The notes under the pieces were generated by a model that saw only the letters and a program-made list of their open reading frames with translations, did no database searches and had not been told where the DNA came from. Position numbers and translations under genes: made by a program. Shown one piece after another: positions 45,738 to 56,802 of a DNA stretch of 64,000 nucleotides. Position 1 is the stretch's first letter, and every line of letters starts with the position of its first letter. The DNA is from Vibrio injensis. Its GTDB lineage: Bacteria > Pseudomonadota > Gammaproteobacteria > Enterobacterales > Vibrionaceae. The DNA is taken from assembly GCF_001895205.1 (NCBI RefSeq), contig NZ_BDJF01000006.1, positions 135,581-199,580 of the forward strand, written 5' to 3'.

Positions 45738-48314
45738 ATGCAAGATCAATATAACCCGCAAGATATTGAACAGAAAGTTCAACAGCACTGGGACAACAAC
45801 AAAACCTTTGTTGTAAGTGAAGACCCAAATAAAGAAAAATTCTACTGTCTTTCGATGTTTCCTTATCCAAGCGGTCGACTGCACATGGGCCACGTACGTA
45901 ACTACACGATTGGTGACGTCGTTTCTCGCTTCCAACGTTTACAAGGTAAAAACGTCATGCAACCGATTGGTTGGGATGCGTTTGGCTTGCCGGCCGAAAA
46001 TGCTGCAGTTAAAAATAAAACAGCACCAGCGCCATGGACTTACGAAAATATCCAATACATGAAAAACCAGCTCAAATTACTGGGCTTTGGTTATGACTGG
46101 AGTCGTGAATTCGCTACCTGCCGTCCTGAATACTACCGTTGGGAACAAGAGTTTTTCACCAAACTGTACGAAAAAGGGTTGGTTTATAAGAAAACCTCCT
46201 CAGTAAACTGGTGTCCTAATGACCAAACCGTACTTGCTAACGAACAAGTGGAAGACGGCTGCTGCTGGCGCTGTGATACGCCTGTTGAGCAAAAAGAGAT
46301 CCCACAGTGGTTTATTAAGATCACCGCTTACGCGCAAGAATTGCTTGATGATTTAGATAACCTTGACGGCTGGCCAGAAATGGTTAAAACCATGCAACGC
46401 AATTGGATCGGCCGCTCTGAAGGGGTAGAACTGAGCTTCCAAGTTAAAGATCAGGCGCAAGATCTGGAAGTCTATACAACTCGCCCAGACACGCTGATGG
46501 GGGTTACCTATGTGGGTATTGCCGCCGCGCACCCTCTCGCGGTTCAAGCTGCTGCCAATAATCCGCAACTTGCGGCCTTTATCGAAGAGTGTAAAAACAC
46601 CAAAGTTGCCGAAGCCGAACTCGCGACGATGGAGAAAAAAGGCATGGCGACGGGCCTGACAGCTATCCATCCTTTAAATGGCCGAGAAGTGCCTATCTAT
46701 GTCGCGAACTTCGTACTAATGCACTATGGTACTGGTGCGGTAATGGCCGTTCCGGCACACGACCAACGCGATTACGAATTTGCCACCAAATACGGCTTAG
46801 ATATCATCCCGGTGATTAAGCCTGAAGATGGCAGCGAGTTAGATATCAGCCAGCAAGCTTATACAGAAAAAGGCGTACTGTTTGACTCTGGTGAATTCGA
46901 CGGCCTAACTTTCCAAGCGGCTTTTGATGCCATTTCAGCAAAACTCGAAGCGCTAGGTAAAGGTAAAAAGACCGTTAACTTCCGTCTACGTGACTGGGGC
47001 GTTTCTCGTCAGCGCTACTGGGGTGCCCCCATCCCAATGGTCACCACTGAAGATGGTCAAGTTCATCCCGTCCCTGCCGACCAATTACCAGTAATCCTGC
47101 CTGAAGATGTCACAATGGATGGTGTAACCAGTCCGATTAAAGCCGATAAAACGTGGGCTGAAACTACATTTAATGGTCAACCAGCACTGCGTGAAACCGA
47201 TACTTTTGATACCTTTATGGAATCTTCTTGGTATTACGCACGTTACTGCTCACCACAAGCAGACGATATTTTAGACCCAGCTAAAGCCAACTACTGGCTA
47301 CCGGTTGATCAATACATCGGTGGTATTGAACACGCTTGTATGCATCTACTCTACTCACGCTTTTTCCATAAGCTATTGCGTGATGCTGGTTATGTCACCT
47401 CCGATGAACCATTCAAACAATTACTTTGCCAAGGCATGGTATTAGCTGATGCTTTCTATTATAGCAATGAAAAAGGCACCAAAGAGTGGATTTCACCTAC
47501 TGATGTTAAAGTAGAACGCGATGGTAAAGGTCGCATTATTTCAGCGATTGATCATCAAGGCCGACAAGTTGAGCACTCAGGCATGATCAAAATGTCTAAG
47601 TCAAAAAATAACGGCATTGACCCGCAAGAGATGGTCGATAAATACGGTGCAGATACAGTACGCTTATTTATGATGTTCGCTTCGCCTGCCGATATGACAT
47701 TGGAGTGGCAAGAGTCTGGTGTTGAAGGAGCAAACCGCTTCCTAAGACGGGTATGGAAGCTTGTCGCTGAACATACCGCTAAAGGCGCGGCGGTTGCGGT
47801 ACAAAGCGATGCCTTAAATGCCGACCAAAAAGCGCTGCGTCGTGATGTGCATAAAACCATTGCTAAAGTGACTGATGATATTGCTCGTCGTCAAACCTTT
47901 AACACGGCGATTGCTGCGATCATGGAGCTGATGAATAAACTCACTAAAGCGCCACAAGAATCTGAACAAGACCGAGCTATTTTGGATGAAGCGGCCAAAG
48001 CCATCACCTTAATGCTTTACCCTATTGCACCACATATCTGTTTTGAAATGTGGCAAGCACTAGGTGAAGCGGATATTGACCAAGCAACGTGGCCGACATA
48101 CGACGAAGCAGCATTAGTTGAAGATCAGAAACTGGTTGTCCTGCAAGTTAATGGTAAGTTACGTGGTAAATTAACCGTTGCTGCGGATGCCAGCAAAGAA
48201 CAGGTTGAAGCGCTTGGTCTACAAGATGAAAACGTACAGAAATTTACTGATGGTTTAACCATTCGTAAAGTTATTTACGTACCGGGCAAACTGCTCAATA
48301 TTGTGGCGAACTAA
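45738..48314 (+). CDS. leuS: Leucyl-tRNA synthetase
   Basis: This class I synthetase charges tRNA-Leu and edits misactivated amino acids. The HIGH motif appears as HMGH (about residue 47), the CP1 editing domain contains the TTRPDT segment, and KMSKS is intact ([11 protein letters not shown]). I prefer the ATG at 45738 (MQDQYNPQ), which gives 858 residues and aligns with the family start. The ATG at 45729 adds three residues and lacks a better ribosome-binding site. Confidence 0.97.
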   Translation: MQDQYNPQDIEQKVQQHWDNNKTFVVSEDPNKEKFYCLSMFPYPSGRLHMGHVRNYTIGDVVSRFQRLQGKNVMQPIGWDAFGLPAENAAVKNKTAPAPWTYENIQYMKNQLKLLGFGYDWSREFATCRPEYYRWEQEFFTKLYEKGLVYKKTSSVNWCPNDQTVLANEQVEDGCCWRCDTPVEQKEIPQWFIKITAYAQELLDDLDNLDGWPEMVKTMQRNWIGRSEGVELSFQVKDQAQDLEVYTTRPDTLMGVTYVGIAAAHPLAVQAAANNPQLAAFIEECKNTKVAEAELATMEKKGMATGLTAIHPLNGREVPIYVANFVLMHYGTGAVMAVPAHDQRDYEFATKYGLDIIPVIKPEDGSELDISQQAYTEKGVLFDSGEFDGLTFQAAFDAISAKLEALGKGKKTVNFRLRDWGVSRQRYWGAPIPMVTTEDGQVHPVPADQLPVILPEDVTMDGVTSPIKADKTWAETTFNGQPALRETDTFDTFMESSWYYARYCSPQADDILDPAKANYWLPVDQYIGGIEHACMHLLYSRFFHKLLRDAGYVTSDEPFKQLLCQGMVLADAFYYSNEKGTKEWISPTDVKVERDGKGRIISAIDHQGRQVEHSGMIKMSKSKNNGIDPQEMVDKYGADTVRLFMMFASPADMTLEWQESGVEGANRFLRRVWKLVAEHTAKGAAVAVQSDALNADQKALRRDVHKTIAKVTDDIARRQTFNTAIAAIMELMNKLTKAPQESEQDRAILDEAAKAITLMLYPIAPHICFEMWQALGEADIDQATWPTYDEAALVEDQKLVVLQVNGKLRGKLTVAADASKEQVEALGLQDENVQKFTDGLTIRKVIYVPGKLLNIVAN

Positions 48315-48431
48315 TCGCTAAGCTGATTGTCTGTATAGCCAAGCAACGTTAGGTTATCCGCTTACTATTCATGGTGGTCATCAATATCGAGCTGACCACC
48401 GAAATAGACTAAGCTGCCTTCGTTATCAGCA

Positions 48432-48500
48432 AGTAAACAGGGCTTGTGCCCTGTTTACTTATCTCAGTTTATCGAACGAGGTAAGCTAAGATAAGTAAAC
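48432..48500 (+). promoter_or_regulatory. Mutually exclusive hairpins in the leuS-lptE spacer
   Basis: Arm 1 (AGTAAACAGGGC, 48432-48443) pairs 12/12 with 48448-48459. The segment 48453-48464 (GTTTACTTATCT) also pairs 12/12 with AGATAAGTAAAC at 48489-48500, and this second stem continues inward with eight more pairs after one mismatch, closing on a 6-nt loop. The two stems share 48453-48459, so they cannot form together. The second stem ends 23 nt before the lptE start. It resembles a terminator/antiterminator pair, though the first stem has only a weak U tract. Confidence 0.6.
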
Positions 48501-48523
48501 TCACTGACGAGAACTAATACCCC

Positions 48524-49117
48524 ATGCGTTTTATATTGCCTGTAACAACTCGACCTTGGTTGATTCTTTTGTTGATCACTTCAACATTTCTTGCTGGCTG
48601 CGGCTTCCATCTACGTGGAGACTACGACATTCCAGAAGAGTTGAGTATGATGTCTCTGACCAGTAACGATCAATACAGCACCTTAACACGGCTGGTCAAA
48701 GGTCAACTGCGCATGAACGAGATCCAACTCGTTGAACCTGCAAGCAATGTAGCTAATTTGCATCTCAATGGGGAAAGCCTGAGTGAACGAACCTTGTCGC
48801 TGTATCAAAACACTCGCGCTGCCGAAAAAGAACTGACGTTTAACACTTCTTATCGCGTCACCATACCAGACGTTGGGACTAAGACATTTTCTACCAGCGT
48901 AACCCGAAGTTACTTGGATAACCCACTGACTGCATTAGCAAAATCAGCTGAACGAGAAATGATTGTCGACGAAATGCGTAAACTGGCCGCCAGTCAAATT
49001 ATTCGCCAAATGGCTCGCCTAAAGGCCAGCATTCCTAATGGCAGTTTTGAAGAGACTGACTCTAACGTCCAAACTCAATCTGAGCTTGATAACTCAAATA
49101 CCATTAATATGTTATAG
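48524..49117 (+). CDS. lptE: LPS-assembly lipoprotein LptE
   Basis: LptE plugs and helps assemble the outer-membrane LPS translocon LptD. The 197-residue protein has a lipoprotein signal with lipobox LAGC (Cys at about residue 26), followed by GFHLRGDYDIPEEL, typical of the family. holA follows after 8 bp, the usual order in gammaproteobacteria. Confidence 0.95.
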   Translation: MRFILPVTTRPWLILLLITSTFLAGCGFHLRGDYDIPEELSMMSLTSNDQYSTLTRLVKGQLRMNEIQLVEPASNVANLHLNGESLSERTLSLYQNTRAAEKELTFNTSYRVTIPDVGTKTFSTSVTRSYLDNPLTALAKSAEREMIVDEMRKLAASQIIRQMARLKASIPNGSFEETDSNVQTQSELDNSNTINML

Positions 49118-49125
49118 GGTTAACC

Positions 49126-50151
49126 ATGCGATTGTACGCCGATAAACTCAGCGAAACCCTCAACCGCTCGCTCTCTTCTATCTATTTAATCTTGGGTAAT
49201 GAACCTTTATTGATTCAAGAATCACGTTTAGCGATTGAACGCAAAGCGCGAGAGCAAGGATTTACTGAGAAATACCGTTTTAATGCCGATGCTTCTCTTA
49301 ATTGGGACGAGGTGTATGATTGTTGCCAATCAATGAGTCTCTTTTCTCAACGCCAGATCGTTGAAATAGAAGTCGCTGATAGTGGCTTTAACGCAGCATT
49401 AGGTAAAGAACTCGCCAGCTTAACCAGTACTCTAAGTCCTGATGTGTTATTGGTGATCATCGGTGGCAAACTGGCTAAAGCACAAGAAAATACGGCTTGG
49501 TTTAAAGCATTAAGCGCACAAGCTTGTTGGGTTAACTGTTTGACTCCCGAACTTTCTCGTTTACCTCAGTTCGTTGCAGCGCGCTGCCGAGCTCTAGGTT
49601 TAAAACCGGATAATGAAGCGATTCAAATGCTCGCTCAATGGCACGAAGGCAATTTACTGGCTTTGGTACAAAGTCTCGAAAAATTAGTACTTCTTTATCC
49701 TGATGGGCAATTAACATTATTACGTTTAGAAGAGTCACTCAGTCGCCACAACCAGTTTACCGCTTTCCACTGGATCGATGCCTTACTCGAAGGTAAGGCC
49801 AATCGAGCGCAACGCATTTTACGCCAACTGGCTGCCGAAGAGACTGAAGTGATTATCTTAATCCGTACAGTACAAAAAGAACTGTTTCAATTGTTACAGA
49901 TGCGGCAGGCATTAGAAACACAAGCGATAGGTACTGTCTTTAACCAACATCGGATTTGGCAAACCAAACGACCACTTTATTCTGCCGCTCTACAGCGATT
50001 ATCCGTGCCGCAACTGCGACATCTGTTGCAACTGCTTGCTCAGTGTGAATTATTGGCTAAAACTCAATATGTTCAACCCATTTGGCCATTGATGCAGCAA
50101 CTGAGCTTGCAATGTTGTTTACCGCAAGCAAACGTCGCTTTACCGACTTAA
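49126..50151 (+). CDS. holA: DNA polymerase III delta subunit
   Basis: Delta opens the beta clamp within the clamp loader. The 341-residue protein has the DNA_pol3_delta N-terminal domain (SSIYLILGNEPLLIQES) with degenerate AAA folds and a helical C-terminal collar domain. It follows lptE closely. A short AAAAGCG / CGCTTTT stem with T residues at about 50150-50177 may end the transcript. Confidence 0.95.
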   Translation: MRLYADKLSETLNRSLSSIYLILGNEPLLIQESRLAIERKAREQGFTEKYRFNADASLNWDEVYDCCQSMSLFSQRQIVEIEVADSGFNAALGKELASLTSTLSPDVLLVIIGGKLAKAQENTAWFKALSAQACWVNCLTPELSRLPQFVAARCRALGLKPDNEAIQMLAQWHEGNLLALVQSLEKLVLLYPDGQLTLLRLEESLSRHNQFTAFHWIDALLEGKANRAQRILRQLAAEETEVIILIRTVQKELFQLLQMRQALETQAIGTVFNQHRIWQTKRPLYSAALQRLSVPQLRHLLQLLAQCELLAKTQYVQPIWPLMQQLSLQCCLPQANVALPT

Positions 50152-50236
50152 AAGCGTGTTATACTACGGCGCTTTTTTAGAAGCAGAATAACCCTTGATG
50201 ACCATCATCAACGAACCATACTATGAGGATTCACCA

Positions 50237-50557
50237 TTGCAACAGCAACAACAACTTACCCATTTCCTTGCTGATAAAGCCGATGACATGAAAGCCGTTA
50301 ATATCGTTACCCTTGATGTCCAAGGCAAATCGAGTGTGACTGACTACATGGTGATTTGTACTGGCACATCAAAACGCCATGTGGCTTCGATTACTGATCA
50401 CATTGCCAGTGAAGTCAAAAAAATCGGCCTAGAACCTCTCGGTATGGATGGCGAGAAAGAAGGCGAATGGGTCGTGTTAGATATGGGTTCGACCATGCTC
50501 CATGTCATGCAAGAAGAGCATCGCGCTTTATATCAATTAGAAAAGCTCTGGGGCTAA
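50237..50557 (+). CDS. rsfS: Ribosomal silencing factor RsfS
   Basis: RsfS binds ribosomal protein uL14 and blocks subunit joining in stationary phase. The core [25 protein letters not shown] is intact. I prefer the TTG at 50237 ([19 protein letters not shown]): GAGGAT lies 6 nt before it and it gives 106 residues, the normal length. The frame is open to an ATG at 50198, which would add 13 residues and lacks a clear ribosome-binding site. rlmH follows after 2 bp. Confidence 0.93.
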   Translation: MQQQQQLTHFLADKADDMKAVNIVTLDVQGKSSVTDYMVICTGTSKRHVASITDHIASEVKKIGLEPLGMDGEKEGEWVVLDMGSTMLHVMQEEHRALYQLEKLWG

Positions 50558-50559
50558 GT

Positions 50560-51030
50560 GTGAAAATTCAACTGATCGCCGTCGGCACTAAAATGCCGAA
50601 ATGGGTTGAAGAAGGCTTTCAAGAGTACCGTCGACGCTTTCCTCATGATTTACCATTGGAATTAGTCGAAATAACGGCGGGTAAACGTGGAAAGAATGCT
50701 GACATTGCACGTATTTTACAAAAAGAAGGCGAAGCCATGCTCGCCGCCGTGCCCAAGGGAAATCGAATTATTACGCTCGATATCCCCGGAAAACCTTGGA
50801 ATACTGAGCAGTTGGCAGAGCAATTAGAAAGTTGGAAACTCGATGCACGAGATGTGTCTATTTTAATTGGTGGACCAGAAGGGCTAGCACCAAGCTGCAA
50901 AGCGGCCGCCGAACAAAGCTGGTCATTATCACCGTTAACTCTGCCTCATCCACTGGTGCGTGTGGTTATGGCCGAAAGTCTCTATCGAGCATGGAGTATC
51001 ACGGCCAATCATCCTTACCATCGAGAGTAA
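50560..51030 (+). CDS. rlmH: 23S rRNA pseudouridine-1915 N3-methyltransferase RlmH
   Basis: This SPOUT-class methyltransferase modifies pseudouridine 1915 of 23S rRNA. The SAM-binding knot segment is ILIGGPEGL, and the C-terminus ends [14 protein letters not shown], nearly universal in the family. It starts with GTG at 50560, 2 bp after rsfS, giving 156 residues. The upstream open frame to 50467 overlaps rsfS and is not used. Confidence 0.96.
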   Translation: MKIQLIAVGTKMPKWVEEGFQEYRRRFPHDLPLELVEITAGKRGKNADIARILQKEGEAMLAAVPKGNRIITLDIPGKPWNTEQLAEQLESWKLDARDVSILIGGPEGLAPSCKAAAEQSWSLSPLTLPHPLVRVVMAESLYRAWSITANHPYHRE

Positions 51031-51036
51031 TGAACG

Positions 51037-52920
51037 ATGCTGCGTAAGCGAAGTCCAATCAGAGATTACCAAGCGGAAGCCCGACTGTTTCGTCGTCGAG
51101 CTATCGTGGCCTTCATGGGAATTATCGTGGCGATGGGTGTGCTGATCACCAACCTCTATCATATTCAGGTGAAACAGTACCAAGATTATAAAACTCGCTC
51201 CAACGACAATCGCATTAAAATTGTCCCGATTGCCCCCAACCGTGGATTAATTTACGATCGCAATGGTCATTTACTGGCGGAAAATCGCCCTGTGTTTAAC
51301 TTGGAAATTATTCCTGAACAAGTAAACAATATGGACGAGACTATCGCTCGTCTGCAGCAAATTTTAACCATTCCAGAAGAACGAATTGCGGCGTTCGAAA
51401 GAGATCGCCGCCAAACTCGACGCTTCAATGCCATTCCTTTACTCACACAACTCAGTCATGAAGACGTGGCAAAGTTTTCCGTGCATCAGCATAACTTCCC
51501 TGGAGTCTCCGTTAGCGCAAATTTAAAGCGTTTTTATCCTTATGGAGAAGTCTTAACTCATGTAATTGGGTACGTATCACGAATTAACGATCGAGACGTA
51601 GAACGACTACAACGTGAAGGTAAAGCCGCTAATTATCAAGCAACACGGGATATTGGTAAGTTAGGTATTGAGCGTTACTACGAAGATCTGTTACACGGCA
51701 CTGCCGGCTATCAAGAAGTTGAAGTCAATAGCCGTGGACGTATTATCCGGACGTTGAAATACGTGCCGCCTTCTCCCGGTAAAGATATTGTTCTCAATTT
51801 GGATATTGATTTACAGCTTTATATCCATCAATTACTTGACGGTCGCCGCGGCTCGGCGATTGTCTTAGATCCAGAAGATAACGGCATACTAGCGATGGTT
51901 TCAAGCCCAAGTTATGATCCGAATCCTTTTGTGCATGGCATTTCGTCAACCGAATACAATAAGTTACTGAATGACATCAACCGTCCTTTAGTTAACCGAG
52001 CGACCTTGGGGATTTATCCACCAGCCTCAACCGTAAAACCATTTATTGCTCCAGCTGCATTGCATGACGGCATCATTACACCAAGAACGACACGTAACGA
52101 TCATGGTTCCTGGCAAATCCCTAATTCCGATACGCGTCCCTTTCGAGATTGGCTACGCTGGGGACATGGCCGGGTTGATATTTTAAAAGCGATTGAAGAA
52201 TCGGTGGATACCTTTTTCTACCAAATTGCGTACGACATGGGAATTGATAACCTATCGACCTGGATGATGCGCTTTGGATTTGGTGATTTAACGGGTATTG
52301 ATATCTTCGAAGAAAGTCGAGCCAATATGCCCACTCGCGAATGGAAAATGGCTCGTCATCGAACCCCTTGGTATAAAGGTGACACCATCCCAGTCGGGAT
52401 CGGTCAAGGTTATTGGACCGCAACACCAATGCAATTGGCGAAAGCCACTTCGGTGGTTGCAAATAAAGGTAAAGTGATTGCTCCGCATTTACTGCGCTCT
52501 ACGATTAAAAATGGTCAGCCCTTTTCGACTCAAAAAGAGACCGAGTATGTCACCTATCCTCCTATTGATGAGATCGATGACAAATATTGGGACATTGCAA
52601 TACAAGGAATGTATCTGGTTAACCATGGCAGTCGAGGCACCGCACGACGCGCCTTTCAAGGCTTAAAGTACAAAAGTGCCGGTAAATCAGGAACCGCGCA
52701 AGTCTTTGGTCTGGCTGAAGGTCAAGAGTATAACGCTGACGAACTGGCCGAGCATTTACGAAATCATGCTCTCTATGTCGGTTTTGCACCGATAGATCAT
52801 CCGAAACTGATCGTCAGCTTGGTGCTCGAGAACGCAGGCGGTGGTTCAGGTACTGCCGCCCCCGTTGTTAGACGAATTTTTGATCATGTAATCTTGGGAC
52901 CACAAGAGGATAAACCATAA
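51037..52920 (+). CDS. mrdA: Penicillin-binding protein 2
   Basis: PBP2 is the transpeptidase of the elongation complex that keeps rod shape. It has an N-terminal membrane anchor (about residues 22-42), a pedestal domain, and the transpeptidase domain with the SxxK Ser in PPASTVKPF and the KSGTAQV motif. The length is 627 residues. It overlaps rodA, its glycosyltransferase partner, by one base. Confidence 0.97.
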   Translation: MLRKRSPIRDYQAEARLFRRRAIVAFMGIIVAMGVLITNLYHIQVKQYQDYKTRSNDNRIKIVPIAPNRGLIYDRNGHLLAENRPVFNLEIIPEQVNNMDETIARLQQILTIPEERIAAFERDRRQTRRFNAIPLLTQLSHEDVAKFSVHQHNFPGVSVSANLKRFYPYGEVLTHVIGYVSRINDRDVERLQREGKAANYQATRDIGKLGIERYYEDLLHGTAGYQEVEVNSRGRIIRTLKYVPPSPGKDIVLNLDIDLQLYIHQLLDGRRGSAIVLDPEDNGILAMVSSPSYDPNPFVHGISSTEYNKLLNDINRPLVNRATLGIYPPASTVKPFIAPAALHDGIITPRTTRNDHGSWQIPNSDTRPFRDWLRWGHGRVDILKAIEESVDTFFYQIAYDMGIDNLSTWMMRFGFGDLTGIDIFEESRANMPTREWKMARHRTPWYKGDTIPVGIGQGYWTATPMQLAKATSVVANKGKVIAPHLLRSTIKNGQPFSTQKETEYVTYPPIDEIDDKYWDIAIQGMYLVNHGSRGTARRAFQGLKYKSAGKSGTAQVFGLAEGQEYNADELAEHLRNHALYVGFAPIDHPKLIVSLVLENAGGGSGTAAPVVRRIFDHVILGPQEDKP

Positions 52921-54041
52921 TGAAGATGGATCCCGCAACCGGACAAAACCGGGCTTTCTTTGAACGTTTACATATTGATCTCCCTCTATTACTTGCCTTA
53001 TTAGTGGTTATGGGATTTGGTTTGGTGGTGATGTACAGTGCTGGTGGACAAAGTTTAGCGATGATGGAGCGCCAAGCCATGCGCATGGCCATGGCGCTGT
53101 TAGTCATGGTTGGCTTGGCACAGCTGTCGCCACGCAGTTATGAACGATTGGCGCCGCTGCTGTTTTTTTGTGGCGTGATATTACTACTAGGCGTACTCTT
53201 TTTTGGAGAATCGTCCAAAGGGGCACAACGTTGGCTTAACCTTGGTTTTATCCGCTTCCAGCCCTCTGAACTACTGAAACTGGCTGTACCACTAATGGTG
53301 GCACGATATATTGGTCAACGACCTATTCCAGCAGATTTAATGACCCTAGCCGTCGCATTAATGATGGTCTTTTTCCCAGCAATATTGATCGCCAAACAGC
53401 CTGACTTAGGGACCGCCATTTTGATTGCAGCTTCCGGTATTTTTGTTATTTTCTTAGCCGGTATTAGCTGGAAAATCATCTCGGCAGCCGTGATCGCCGT
53501 TGGCGCATTTGTCCCTGTCATGTGGTTTTTCTTTATGCGCGAATATCAAAAAACTCGCGTACGTACCCTTTTTGATCCAGAATCCGATCCACTGGGAGCG
53601 GGGTATCACATTATTCAAAGTAAAATCGCAATTGGTTCGGGAGGCTTATCTGGTAAAGGGTGGTTACATGGCACCCAGTCTAACTTAGAGTTTTTACCCG
53701 AAAGGCACACTGACTTTATCTTTGCCGTCATTGCTGAAGAGTGGGGGTTAATTGGCGTGCTTGCTCTGCTCGCGGTGTATTTATTTATCATTGGCCGAGG
53801 GCTATACCTTGCCGGTAGTGCTCAAACCGCTTTTGGCCGAATGATGGCAGGGAGTATTGTTTTAAGTTTCTTTGTCTATGTCTTTGTTAATATCGGCATG
53901 GTAAGTGGCATTTTACCCGTTGTCGGTGTCCCCTTACCCCTCATCAGTTATGGCGGCACATCGATGGTGACACTGATGGCCGGATTTGGCATTTTGATGT
54001 CGATTCACACTCATCGTAAAGCGTTTTCTAAGGCGAATTGA
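52920..54041 (+). CDS. rodA: Rod-shape-determining protein RodA
   Basis: RodA is a SEDS-family peptidoglycan polymerase that works with PBP2. The 373-residue protein has ten or so membrane segments. Conserved blocks include [27 protein letters not shown] and the C-terminal [17 protein letters not shown]. Its ATG overlaps the mrdA stop (TAATG), which indicates translational coupling. Confidence 0.97.
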   Translation: MKMDPATGQNRAFFERLHIDLPLLLALLVVMGFGLVVMYSAGGQSLAMMERQAMRMAMALLVMVGLAQLSPRSYERLAPLLFFCGVILLLGVLFFGESSKGAQRWLNLGFIRFQPSELLKLAVPLMVARYIGQRPIPADLMTLAVALMMVFFPAILIAKQPDLGTAILIAASGIFVIFLAGISWKIISAAVIAVGAFVPVMWFFFMREYQKTRVRTLFDPESDPLGAGYHIIQSKIAIGSGGLSGKGWLHGTQSNLEFLPERHTDFIFAVIAEEWGLIGVLALLAVYLFIIGRGLYLAGSAQTAFGRMMAGSIVLSFFVYVFVNIGMVSGILPVVGVPLPLISYGGTSMVTLMAGFGILMSIHTHRKAFSKAN

Positions 54042-54046
54042 ACCGT

Positions 54047-54844
54047 ATGAAATCCTCTCACTATTCATTACTCTTAAGCTTACTTTGTAGCGCTTTACTC
54101 ATCGGTTGCAGCAGTAAACCGACAGGGCGCTATACTTTGTTTGATGATGTAGCGCCTAACACGCCAATTTCTGTCGAACATATTGAAGATGCCTACCCGC
54201 AATACGAACCCTATAGCCTAGGGGGAAATAGAGACTACACACTGCGTGGCCAGAGTTACCAGATCATTCGTAACCCCAAAGGGTTCACTGAGCGTGGTCA
54301 AGCATCTTGGTATGGGAAAAAATTTCATGGTCATCTAACGTCTAATGGCGAAATTTATGACATGTATTCGATGACAGCTGCACATAAAACGCTGCCCCTG
54401 CCAAGTTATGTCAAAGTCACCAATTTGGATAATGGCCGAGAAGCCATTGTTAGAGTCAATGATCGAGGGCCGTTTCATGAAGGACGGATTATTGATTTAA
54501 GCTACGCCGCCGCGTATAAGTTAGGTGTCATACAGACGGGAACAGCCAATGTTGATATCGCGGTCATCACCGTAGAAAGAAACAACAGTCGCCCGCTAAA
54601 GACACCCTTTGCTCAGTATGTTATTCAAGTTGCTGCCTCCCAGCATCAACAGCGAGTAGAACAGTTATCCGCCGAGATGAGTGACCAACTAACGGTCCCA
54701 AGTTTTGTCGAGAGTAACCATCAACAGCATCGGTTATTTCTAGGGCCATTTACTGACTATGCCCTGACGCAAGAAATACTTGAACGTGTAAAATCGCTCG
54801 GTTACGACACCGCTTTTGTGAGAAAAAACCACGCAAAACCGTAA
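54047..54844 (+). CDS. rlpA: Septal-ring lytic transglycosylase-type lipoprotein RlpA
   Basis: The signal peptide ends with lipobox LIGC (Cys at about residue 21). A double-psi beta-barrel domain follows (RGQASWYGKKFHGHLTSNGE and VNDRGPFHEGR) and a C-terminal SPOR domain binds denuded glycan (YVIQVAASQHQQRVEQL). I chose the ATG at 54047. A TTG at 54038 overlapping the rodA stop is an alternative. It lies in the mrdA-rodA-rlpA-dacA cluster. Confidence 0.93.
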   Translation: MKSSHYSLLLSLLCSALLIGCSSKPTGRYTLFDDVAPNTPISVEHIEDAYPQYEPYSLGGNRDYTLRGQSYQIIRNPKGFTERGQASWYGKKFHGHLTSNGEIYDMYSMTAAHKTLPLPSYVKVTNLDNGREAIVRVNDRGPFHEGRIIDLSYAAAYKLGVIQTGTANVDIAVITVERNNSRPLKTPFAQYVIQVAASQHQQRVEQLSAEMSDQLTVPSFVESNHQQHRLFLGPFTDYALTQEILERVKSLGYDTAFVRKNHAKP

Positions 54845-54851
54845 CGTCGAT

Positions 54852-54918
54852 GCAAAGCAGATCGGCCTTCTCCTTTATCCGCTCAACGATGCCGGGAGGA
54901 ATGGGCGGTCTGATTTGC
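54852..54918 (+). promoter_or_regulatory. Long stem-loop in the rlpA-dacA spacer
   Basis: The 16-nt arms 54852-54867 (GCAAAGCAGATCGGCC) and 54903-54918 (GGGCGGTCTGATTTGC) pair at 13 Watson-Crick positions plus one G-T. The 35-nt loop is rich in CTCC and GGAGG. No T tract follows. Confidence 0.55.
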
Positions 54919-54971
54919 AAGGTCGTTTCTGTTAAGCTATTCGATAACTAACCAATAGTTTTAATATTATT

Positions 54972-56147
54972 ATGAAAAAAATCTCTCTATCTTCTGTTTT
55001 AGCGACATCTTTTGCGCTATCTGCTACGTTTTCAGCATCCTCTTTTGCTGCACCGACCGTCATTCCAGATGCTCCACAAATTGCCGCCAAAGGCTATGTG
55101 TTGATGGACTACCATTCGGGGAAAATCCTCGCTGAGAAAGAGATGAACACAAAGCTTTCTCCAGCCAGTCTCACCAAGATGATGACCAGCTATGTTATCG
55201 GCCAAGAGCTTAACCGTGGCAATATTTCTCTCGATGACGATGTGGTGATCAGCGAAAATGCGTGGGCGAAAAACTACCCCGATTCATCCAAAATGTTTAT
55301 CGAGGTAGGAACCTCGGTTAAAGTCCGAGATCTGAATAAAGGGATTATTATTCAATCAGGTAACGATGCTTGTGTTGCGATGGCAGAACATGTCGCTGGT
55401 TCAGAAGATGCTTTTGTCGATCTCATGAATGCTTGGGCCAGTTCACTGAACATGACCAACACACATTTTGCCAACGTGCATGGACTCGATCATCCTGAAC
55501 TCTACTCTACGCCTTATGACATGGCCTTATTAGGTCAAGCATTAATCCGAGATGTGCCAGATGAATACGCTCTCTACGCCGAGCAAAAGTACACCTACAA
55601 CGGCATAACCCAATACAATCGTAACGGATTACTTTGGGATAAAAGTATGAACGTCGATGGTATTAAAACTGGCCATACGACTAATGCAGGATACAGTTTG
55701 GTCAGCTCAGCGACCGAAGGCAATATGCGCTTAATTGCCGTCGTGATGGGCACTAAAGATATTAATTCTCGTAAAACGGAAAGTAAAAAGCTGCTTAGTT
55801 ATGGGTTCCGCTTTTTTGAAACAGTTGCTCCACACAAAGCAGGCGAAACCTTTGTTAACGAAACGATTTGGATGGGCGACAAACCAACCGTTGCGCTCGG
55901 CGTAAAACAAGATACTTACGTTACGCTGCCCCGTGGCCAAACCAAAGATCTGACGGCTAGCTTTGTCTTAGAAAAAGAGCTCAAAGCACCGATTAATAAA
56001 GGGGATGTCGTGGGTACTCTCTATTACCAAGTACAAGGTAATGAAGTTGCTCAATATCCTCTGATGGCATTAGAAGACGTCAAAGAAGGCGGGCTATTAA
56101 GTCGTCTATGGGATTACTTAGTGCTCCTGTTTAAAAGCCTATTCTAA
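54972..56147 (+). CDS. dacA: D-alanyl-D-alanine carboxypeptidase, PBP5/6 type
   Basis: This low-molecular-weight PBP trims pentapeptides in the periplasm. The signal peptide ends SSFAA (about residue 27). SxxK is in LSPASLTKMM, SxN in QSGNDACVAM and KTG in GIKTGHT. A PBP5 C-terminal domain and an amphipathic membrane helix (LLSRLWDYLVLLFKSLF) complete the 391-residue protein. Confidence 0.97.
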   Translation: MKKISLSSVLATSFALSATFSASSFAAPTVIPDAPQIAAKGYVLMDYHSGKILAEKEMNTKLSPASLTKMMTSYVIGQELNRGNISLDDDVVISENAWAKNYPDSSKMFIEVGTSVKVRDLNKGIIIQSGNDACVAMAEHVAGSEDAFVDLMNAWASSLNMTNTHFANVHGLDHPELYSTPYDMALLGQALIRDVPDEYALYAEQKYTYNGITQYNRNGLLWDKSMNVDGIKTGHTTNAGYSLVSSATEGNMRLIAVVMGTKDINSRKTESKKLLSYGFRFFETVAPHKAGETFVNETIWMGDKPTVALGVKQDTYVTLPRGQTKDLTASFVLEKELKAPINKGDVVGTLYYQVQGNEVAQYPLMALEDVKEGGLLSRLWDYLVLLFKSLF

Positions 56148-56160
56148 TTGATAATCGATA

Positions 56161-56183
56161 AAGAGGGGGAGCTTTCCCCCTTT
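56161..56183 (+). terminator. Terminator of dacA
   Basis: AGGGGGA / TCCCCCT with a 4-nt loop lies 14 nt after the stop and is followed by TTAATGG. The stem is strong but the T tract short. Confidence 0.65.
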
Positions 56184-56319
56184 AATGGCTAGTAACAATA
56201 TTGGCTACGTTTGCTCGCTGAGAGAAACTCATGCTCACCTCAGTCTATCGTCAACTTGAGATATCTTTAAATTGACGGTACTATCCGCCACCGCTTAAGC
56301 AAATCTTGGAGCTTTCATT

Positions 56320-56598
56320 ATGATGACCATTAACTCTGATGCAAAATTAAAAGATCTTTTAGAGTTTCCTTGTTCTTTTACTTACAAAGTTATGGGCCAT
56401 GCGAAACCTGAGTTACCAGAACTTGTGTTAGAAGTGATTCAGCGCCATGCTCCTGGTGACTATAGTCCACGAGTTAAACCAAGTGGCAAAGGCAACTACC
56501 ATTCAGTTTCTGTGACCATCACGGCGACGTCGATTGAGCAAGTAGAAACACTGTATAAAGAACTAGGCGATATCGAGATCGTTCGTATGGTTCTGTAA
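56320..56598 (+). CDS. ybeD: DUF493 (YbeD-like) small regulatory-fold protein
   Basis: This 92-residue protein of the UPF0250 family has an ACT-like fold: [43 protein letters not shown] and the ending IVRMVL are diagnostic. The function is unknown. Its place just before lipB is conserved and suggests a link to lipoylation. The second ATG at 56323 is an alternative start. Confidence 0.94.
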   Translation: MMTINSDAKLKDLLEFPCSFTYKVMGHAKPELPELVLEVIQRHAPGDYSPRVKPSGKGNYHSVSVTITATSIEQVETLYKELGDIEIVRMVL

Positions 56599-56652
56599 CA
56601 TTAAGTTGCAGCGAAATATCAAAAAAATTTTAATTGTTATACATTATTTTTA

Positions 56653-56677
56653 AAGCAGCATTACGCTGCTTTTTTTT
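56653..56677 (+). terminator. Terminator of ybeD
   Basis: AAGCAGC / GCTGCTT with a 5-nt loop and a long T run lies 54 nt after the ybeD stop. Confidence 0.9.
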
Positions 56678-56802
56678 ATTTTTCATTACCTTAAATTACT
56701 CATAGAAAAAATGAGGTTAAAAAAATCCCCGAGATGAGTAGTTCAAAACGCCTAAGATGTTTATAATCAAAAAACTTTATATATCACTGGTGGACAACGA
56801 CA

